DNA of 10,773 nucleotides from Lachnospiraceae bacterium UBA4317 (GTDB lineage Bacteria; Bacillota_A; Clostridia; Lachnospirales; Lachnospiraceae): NCBI GenBank assembly GCA_002394525.1, contig DGUF01000136.1, forward strand, positions 1 through 10,773, given 5' to 3'. The translations under genes and the position numbers were made by a program. Below, piece after piece: positions 6,480 to 10,773 of the stretch. Within the stretch, counting starts at the first letter, position 1. Every line of letters starts with the position of its first letter. Under the pieces are notes generated by a model that was given only the letters and a program-made list of their open reading frames with translations, did not search any database and was not told where the DNA came from.

Positions 6480-7313
6480 TTCAACAAGCATTCCGGTCAG
6501 TTTCGGGACCTGGAATCTTTCGGTGAAGAGGCCGCATTTGCAGAGGAAGGAATAAAAGATGTGTCTGCCCTGTCCGCAGAGGGATTCATAATTTCCCTGT
6601 CCCTTGGCCAGGATGACATCTGCTCTGTCCAGAGCTGTCTTTGCTTCCTCTGAGATCATGTCATAGATGGTGCCGGCCACGGATGTCCCGTTGGAGATTA
6701 CTTCCGCAATGTCCGAGATCCCGGAGCAGGCGGCGTCCTCTTCGGTCGCGTCATTGAGGACTTCTCCTCCGCGGACCATGACGGTCAGATGGAGATGGGG
6801 GAATTGTTTTTTGAGCTGTTCCAGAAAGAGCTTGTCGAGGACGATCTCTCCGCAGTTGTCAGCGATGAGCAGGAAGCGGTCAGCCTGTTCACACTGGCTG
6901 ATGAGTGAATCCAGGACCTGTCTGTCGTGGCTGCTGAGGGAGGTGTTTTCAAAAAGAGACAGGAAGGTTTTCTCGTCCACATGGTTCATGGCACCGTAGT
7001 CAATATAATTGCCGATCCGCGCGTAGACCATAGAGGCCGCGAGCGGGTCCGGAGACGTCTCGATGATTTCCCGGATCCTTTCCTCCATGGAAAGGACAAG
7101 GTCATTGAACTGTTTCTTGATCTCCGCATAGGACGATCCGGGGCCGAACTGTTTTTCGTAGGCCTGGTTAAAAAGATAGACCAGGTAGGGGGAGGTATCG
7201 CTTTCCCTTCTCTGGTCTATGATCCGGCGGACGCTCTCCAGGTATGCGGGGTCATTGGATCTCGTTTTCTGTTTGTCATACAGGCAGGCTGCGCATGTTT
7301 CATTTACTCTCAT
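6474..7313 (-). CDS. DUF89 / ARMT1-like metal-dependent phosphatase
   Basis: 279-residue member of the DUF89 family, whose characterised members are metal-dependent phosphatases thought to clear damaged phosphometabolites. Visible family features are the N-terminal CxxC (C7, C10), GNYIDYG (101-107), the core DNCGE (152-156), NDAT (187-190) and KGQGNYESL (237-245). In known structures the DN pair and later Asp/Lys residues hold the metal and phosphate. No signal peptide or membrane segment is present, so it is cytosolic. AGGAGG lies 4 nt before the ATG at 7313. It sits between a terminator and the promoter of the peptidase gene, so it may be transcribed alone. The substrate cannot be read from the sequence. 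The last codons overlap the half palindrome at 6464-6479. Confidence 0.9.
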   Translation of the reverse strand: MRVNETCAACLYDKQKTRSNDPAYLESVRRIIDQRRESDTSPYLVYLFNQAYEKQFGPGSSYAEIKKQFNDLVLSMEERIREIIETSPDPLAASMVYARIGNYIDYGAMNHVDEKTFLSLFENTSLSSHDRQVLDSLISQCEQADRFLLIADNCGEIVLDKLFLEQLKKQFPHLHLTVMVRGGEVLNDATEEDAACSGISDIAEVISNGTSVAGTIYDMISEEAKTALDRADVILAKGQGNYESLCGQGRHIFYSFLCKCGLFTERFQVPKLTGMLVEE

Positions 7314-7380
7314 TGGTCCTCCTGTGCGGGGTGGAAGGTAATGGCCCGGGGAGAATGAGCCGGGGTTCGTACCGGCCGGA

Positions 7381-7420
7381 TCATTCCGGTTTATTCCGTT
7401 TTATCCGGTTTCTTCCGGAC
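7381..7420. repeat. Four degenerate 10-bp tandem repeats upstream of the DUF89 gene
   Basis: TCATTCCGGT, TTATTCCGTT, TTATCCGGTT and TCTTCCGGAC follow one another exactly. The spacing equals about one DNA helical turn, so the TCCGG cores face the same side. It lies between the upstream terminator and the DUF89 start, where a promoter and operator would be expected. I could not place a convincing -35/-10 pair. Confidence 0.55.
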
Positions 7421-7428
7421 TTATTTTT

Positions 7429-7465
7429 AAAAAGCAGGGGCCGTCCACCAAGTGGGCAGCCCCTG
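7429..7465 (-). terminator. Rho-independent terminator after the acidic membrane protein
   Basis: On the minus strand CAGGGGC (7465-7459) pairs with GCCCCTG (7441-7435), with further inner pairs CCAC/GTGG and a short loop. It is followed by C and five T residues (7433-7429). It lies about 45 nt after the stop at 7511. Confidence 0.85.
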
Positions 7466-7510
7466 TTCGCGATTACAATAGTTCGGGAAAGCCGGTCGAG
7501 ATCCCCGGGA

Positions 7511-7837
7511 TCATTCCTCGGTCTTTTCCTCTTCGGCCTCTTCCTCCTCTGCAGCTTCGTCGTCTGCAGCGGGCTCTTCCTCGGCCTTCTCTTCTTCAGC
7601 CTCCTCTTCGTCTTCGAAATCATCGAAGTCGTCATCGAAGTCGTCGTCAAAATCATCGTCGTCGTAGTCATCATAGTAATCAGGCGTAAGGAAGCGATAG
7701 ACGGCATATGCAATACATGCCACGACTACTATGCCTCCGATCAGGGCGAGGCACCAGATCAGCTTATTGTCCGATTCCTCATTTTTCGCCTTGACTGCAT
7801 CGATCAGTTCCTGAAATTTTGCCTTGGAAATCTCCAT
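7511..7837 (-). CDS. Small single-span membrane protein with a highly acidic tail
   Basis: I do not recognise a family. The 108-residue product has a charged N-terminal part (1-25), one clear membrane segment (about 26-49, IWCLALIGGIVVVACIAYAV within it), then an almost purely acidic tail (53-108). The tail opens with DYYDDYDDDDFDDDFDDDFD, aromatic residues spaced by Asp runs, and ends in Glu/Ala/Lys-rich sequence. The tail lacks hydrophobic character and is likely disordered; it could bind cations or basic partners. Topology is undecided because both flanks are acidic. Start at 7837 is supported by AGGA 6 nt upstream and AAGGAG further up. It has its own promoter and terminator, so it is probably monocistronic. 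Trinucleotide-like GTC/ATC runs (about 7618-7672) make the coding region prone to length change. Confidence 0.8.
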   Translation of the reverse strand: MEISKAKFQELIDAVKAKNEESDNKLIWCLALIGGIVVVACIAYAVYRFLTPDYYDDYDDDDFDDDFDDDFDDFEDEEEAEEEKAEEEPAADDEAAEEEEAEEEKTEE

Positions 7838-7937
7838 ATCCTGTCCTGCTCCTTCCTGTTTCTCTAAGAATCCAACACTGCTTTACTATAGTGTTTTTGA
7901 GTTCAGGGCGGTTTGGCGCCTGTTCTCGCTTATAAAT

Positions 7938-7946
7938 ACTATATCA
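7938..7946 (-). promoter_or_regulatory. Extended -10 promoter of the acidic membrane protein gene
   Basis: The minus strand reads TGATATAGT (7946-7938), an extended -10 element, without a well spaced -35. Predicted start is near 7931, giving a leader of about 95 nt. A second TATAGT occurs at about 7885-7890, within an AACACT/AGTGTT inverted repeat (7872-7893), and could be an alternative or an operator. Confidence 0.45.
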
Positions 7947-7988
7947 CCTGCAGGGTTTCTTTTCCACAAAAAAATCGATCAAGTGGTT

Positions 7989-10670
7989 TTATAGTTTCTG
8001 CAGTCTGGCAAAGCCGGCGTACATGATCTTCTGGCCGCAGTCGTCGAACTGGACAGTCACCTTGTAGTCCCGGGGGGTCTTTTCCAGGGCGGAGACTGTG
8101 CCGTCCCCGTAGTTGAGGTGTCTGACCCTGTCGCCGGTCGTGTAGTCGGGTTTCTGCGGTTCCGCGGGGCTGCCCTTGCGGGATCCTGCGGCAGTCTTGC
8201 GTGAGGATGTCGTCCTGGCGATGTAGGGCATTTTTTCCTCGCTTGTGTGGGGCTTTGTGTAGACTGCCCTGGGGCGTTTCCGGGCTGTCCCGCCGGTCTT
8301 GGCGGCAGGGCCGGTTCCCGGATCGGAACCCGCGGATCCCTGTCCGAAAAAGTCCTTTCCAAGCGAGATGCCGGCCTTGCGCAGGCTGTCCAGGGATTTT
8401 CCCCCGGACAGGTTTTTTCCGCCGGACAGGCTGGCGGTGTTCCGGCCTGTCTCCTGTCTGCCGGCCTGATTTTTTCCGGATCCATTCTGTCCGGTCAGAT
8501 TTTTTCCAAAAAGATCTTTACCGAAAGAATCTTTTCCGAATGAGTTTTTTTCAAAAGAATCTTTTCCGAAAGAGTTTTTTCCAAAAGTGTCTTTACCGGA
8601 ACGGTTCGATCCGAACAGGTCCGCCCCGAAAGAGTCTCTGCCGAAGAGATCGTCGGCGCCGGAGCTGCCGAAGGGGCTGTCATCGTCATCGTCAAAGGAC
8701 CAGGATCTCCGGGTCCTGTGGCCGGGGTCCTCCTCGATCAGGTCATCGGGGATCTCCGCCAGGAAGCGGCTGATGGGGTTGTACTGGACCTCGCCGCGCA
8801 GCATCCTGGACCGGGCGCTGGTCAGGGTCAGGTCCTGCATGGCCCGGGTGATGCCGACGTAGGCCAGGCGGCGTTCCTCCTCGAGTCCGTCGCCGCTGTA
8901 ATCCTGGAGGGAGAGGTAGCCGGGAAAGATCCCGTCCTCCATGCCGGTGATATAGACGTGGGGAAATTCCAGGCCCTTGGCGCTGTGGAGGGTCATCAGG
9001 AGGATCCTGTCGTCATTGCCGTCGACGTCATCGATGTCGGCGACCAGGGCGACGTCCTCGAGAAAGCCCGACAGGGTGGCCTCTGTGTCCTCCTCTTCCA
9101 TGCGCTGCTCGTAATCGGCCATCTTGCTGATCAGCTCGTCGATATTTTTTTCGCGGTCCTCCGCGTCCTCCTCTCCGGAGTCCCGGAGGGCATCGACATA
9201 GCCGGAGACGTCCAGCACATGCTTCAGGAGTTCAGTCAGGGTGTGGGTCAGGGCATATTCCCTGCACTCCAGGATCATATCAGCGAAATCGCGGAGCTTG
9301 AGCCCGGCTTTTTTGACGCCCGGGATCTGATCGCCCTGCTCCATGACGGAGAAGAGGCTGGCCTGCTGCAGGGCGGCGTATTCGGCCGCCCGTCCCAGGG
9401 TCGTGGCCCCGATCCCTCTTCTGGGGACATTGATGATCCTGCGGACAGCCAGGTCGTCTCTCCCGTTGTCGATGGTCTTGAGGTAGCACAGGACATCCTT
9501 GATCTCTCTTCTGTCGTAGAAGTTGGTGCCGCCCACGACATTGTAGGGGAGGGACCCCAGGACCAGGCGTTCCTCCAAGAGGCGGGCCTGGGCATTGGTC
9601 CGGTAGAGGATAGCAAAACTCCTGTAGGTCAGGGACCCGTCGCGCCGCATCTTGTCCTTTATGTCCTCCGCGACAAAGGAGGCCTCCTCCATGGCCGTCG
9701 AGAAGCTCCGCACATGGATGCGGGCCCCCCTTCCGCGGTCTGTCCAGAGGGACTTGTCCTTTCGGGTCCGGTTGTTGCGGATCACGGCATTGGCCGCGTC
9801 CAGGATATTCTGGGTGGACCGGTAGTTCTGCTCCAGGCGGACGACCATGGCGTCCGGATAGACCTTTTCGAAGTCCAGGATATTGCGGATGTCCGCGCCC
9901 CGGAATTTGTAGATGGACTGGTCGTCGTCGCCGACCACGCAGAGGTTCCTGTATTTGCCCGCGAGGAGGCGGACCAGCTCGAACTGGGCCCCGTTGGTGT
10001 CCTGGTACTCGTCGACCATGATATAGCGGAAGCGCTGCTGGTACATGTCCAGGACCTCGTCGTGGGCGTGGAAGAGCCGGACCGTCAGCATGAGGAGGTC
10101 ATCAAAGTCCACTGCGTTGTTCTTGCGCAGAAGCCTCTGGTACTCCTCGTAGGCCATGCCGATCTGCTTTTTCCGGAAGCTCTCCCCGTCGTTCTCCTCC
10201 CTGTACTGCAGGGGGGTCAGAAGCTCGTTCTTCGCGGCGGATACCGCGGACAGGATCTCCCGCTCCTTCAGGTCCTTTGTATTGATCCGCAGGTTTTTGC
10301 AGGCCTCCTTCATGAGGGTCTTCTGGTCGTCGGTGTCGTATATGACGAAGGAGGGCTCATAGCCCAGAAGGTCGATATGGCGGCGGAGGATCCTCACGCA
10401 CATGGAGTGGAAGGTCGAGATCCAGACTCCCTGACCGGTCCCGCCCAGGATCTGGTCCACGCGGTCCCGCATCTCGCCGGCGGCCTTGTTGGTGAAGGTG
10501 ATCGCCAGGATATTCCAGGGATTGACCTCGCATTCGTCGATCAGGTATGCGATCCGGTGGGTGATCACCCGGGTCTTGCCGCTGCCGGCGCCGGCCAGGA
10601 TCAGGACCGGGCCTTCTGTCTGGAAGCAGGCCTTCTGCTGCTCCCGGTTGAGTGTCTCGTAGATTGACAT
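7989..10670 (-). CDS. pcrA: ATP-dependent DNA helicase PcrA/UvrD
   Basis: Superfamily 1A 3'-5' helicase acting in nucleotide excision repair, replication and recombination control. Motifs in order: Q motif LNREQQKA (7-14), Walker A AGAGSGKT (26-33), TFTNKAA (58-64), motif II VDEYQDT (219-225), motif III VVGDDDQSIYKFRGA (245-259), motif IV LEQNYRST (279-286), then TLHSAKGLEFPHV and RRLAYVGITRA near the end of the core. The C-terminal TTGDRVRHLNYGDGTV... block (about 842-893) is the conserved Tudor-like domain that in PcrA/UvrD contacts RNA polymerase. At 893 residues it is about 150 longer than typical PcrA. The excess is a low-complexity linker with 14 pentapeptides (675-744). AGGA lies 10 nt before the ATG. 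No strong terminator follows the stop. Confidence 0.97.
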   Translation of the reverse strand: MSIYETLNREQQKACFQTEGPVLILAGAGSGKTRVITHRIAYLIDECEVNPWNILAITFTNKAAGEMRDRVDQILGGTGQGVWISTFHSMCVRILRRHIDLLGYEPSFVIYDTDDQKTLMKEACKNLRINTKDLKEREILSAVSAAKNELLTPLQYREENDGESFRKKQIGMAYEEYQRLLRKNNAVDFDDLLMLTVRLFHAHDEVLDMYQQRFRYIMVDEYQDTNGAQFELVRLLAGKYRNLCVVGDDDQSIYKFRGADIRNILDFEKVYPDAMVVRLEQNYRSTQNILDAANAVIRNNRTRKDKSLWTDRGRGARIHVRSFSTAMEEASFVAEDIKDKMRRDGSLTYRSFAILYRTNAQARLLEERLVLGSLPYNVVGGTNFYDRREIKDVLCYLKTIDNGRDDLAVRRIINVPRRGIGATTLGRAAEYAALQQASLFSVMEQGDQIPGVKKAGLKLRDFADMILECREYALTHTLTELLKHVLDVSGYVDALRDSGEEDAEDREKNIDELISKMADYEQRMEEEDTEATLSGFLEDVALVADIDDVDGNDDRILLMTLHSAKGLEFPHVYITGMEDGIFPGYLSLQDYSGDGLEEERRLAYVGITRAMQDLTLTSARSRMLRGEVQYNPISRFLAEIPDDLIEEDPGHRTRRSWSFDDDDDSPFGSSGADDLFGRDSFGADLFGSNRSGKDTFGKNSFGKDSFEKNSFGKDSFGKDLFGKNLTGQNGSGKNQAGRQETGRNTASLSGGKNLSGGKSLDSLRKAGISLGKDFFGQGSAGSDPGTGPAAKTGGTARKRPRAVYTKPHTSEEKMPYIARTTSSRKTAAGSRKGSPAEPQKPDYTTGDRVRHLNYGDGTVSALEKTPRDYKVTVQFDDCGQKIMYAGFARLQKL
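8439..8648 (-). repeat. 14 tandem pentapeptide codon units in pcrA (xFGKx repeats)
   Basis: Encodes residues 675-744 as consecutive 15-bp units such as LFGRD, SFGAD, TFGKN, SFGKD and LFGKN; towards the C-terminal side they decay to LTGQN, GSGKN, QAGRQ and ETGRN. At DNA level an exact 17-mer, AAAGAATCTTTTCCGAA, recurs 30 bp apart (8524-8540, 8554-8570). The segment is visibly more A/T-rich than the rest of pcrA and contains a T7 run at 8545-8551. Confidence 0.9.
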
Positions 10671-10700
10671 ATTGTTTTCATCCTGTTCTGATGCAATATA

Positions 10701-10736
10701 GAGTGAAAAATCCTGTCGATACAGGATTTTTCACTC
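10701..10736. terminator. Perfect 16-bp palindrome, probable bidirectional terminator
   Basis: GAGTGAAAAATCCTGT (10701-10716) and its exact complement (10721-10736) flank a CGAT loop. Read on either strand, an ATCCTGT/ACAGGAT hairpin is followed by a T tract, as in bidirectional intrinsic terminators. It lies 30 bp upstream of the pcrA start and would end transcription from the gene to the right of the window. Confidence 0.65.
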
Positions 10737-10737
10737 C

Positions 10738-10764
10738 GGTGCCTGTGCCGCGGGCTCAGGCACC
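10738..10764. repeat. 8-bp inverted repeat next to the terminator palindrome
   Basis: GGTGCCTG (10738-10745) and CAGGCACC (10757-10764) are exact complements around an 11-nt G+C-rich loop. It may be a second terminator hairpin or part of the end of an upstream gene; the window edge prevents a decision. Confidence 0.5.
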
Positions 10765-10773
10765 TGTGATCGC

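Noticed and set aside
8718..10667. 649-codon plus-strand open frame opposite pcrA
   Set aside because: It is the antisense shadow of a gene with every helicase motif; its composition (repeated DIG, VG and LEDP-like runs) mirrors G+C-rich codons and shows no family features.

Overview
The window looks like chromosomal DNA from an anaerobic Firmicute of the class Clostridia, most likely Lachnospiraceae. The evidence is a fairly G+C-rich sequence, an era-recO-glycyl-tRNA synthetase cluster, the single-chain (alpha2-type) glycyl-tRNA synthetase, an M16C peptidase of PreP type, and strong AGGAGG-like ribosome binding sites. I identify this from protein features only. Every protein gene I can support lies on the minus strand, so transcription runs from right to left. 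The long plus-strand open frames are shadows of these genes.

In transcription order, the right part (10670-7989) holds pcrA, a UvrD-family helicase with an unusual 70-residue pentapeptide FG-repeat linker before its C-terminal Tudor-like domain. A palindrome that reads as a bidirectional terminator lies just upstream of it. Next come a small single-span membrane protein with a very acidic tail (7837-7511), closed by a good terminator, and a DUF89 metal-dependent phosphatase gene (7313-6474). A cytosolic M16C/PreP-like oligopeptidase follows (6207-3226); its roughly 200-nt leader is packed with six perfect hairpins, including a 48-nt unit present twice. The left part carries era (2334-1348) and recO (1348-692), which are translationally coupled, then the first 160 codons of glyS behind its own consensus promoter.

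The most striking element is the roughly 890-base stretch without a gene between the peptidase and era. Positions 2375-3210 fold on paper into a closed, highly organised RNA. The two ends pair with each other, and three arms leave a near-perfect four-way junction. An 11-bp exact complementarity links the interior of arm A to the interior of arm C, as in a kissing or pseudoknot contact. Three long helices contain G-T oppositions that are G.U pairs only if the RNA is read from the plus strand, so I place it divergently from era. By size and architecture it resembles the large ornate bacterial RNAs (ROOL, GOLLD, OLE). I cannot assign it to a family from the sequence alone, and it may be new.
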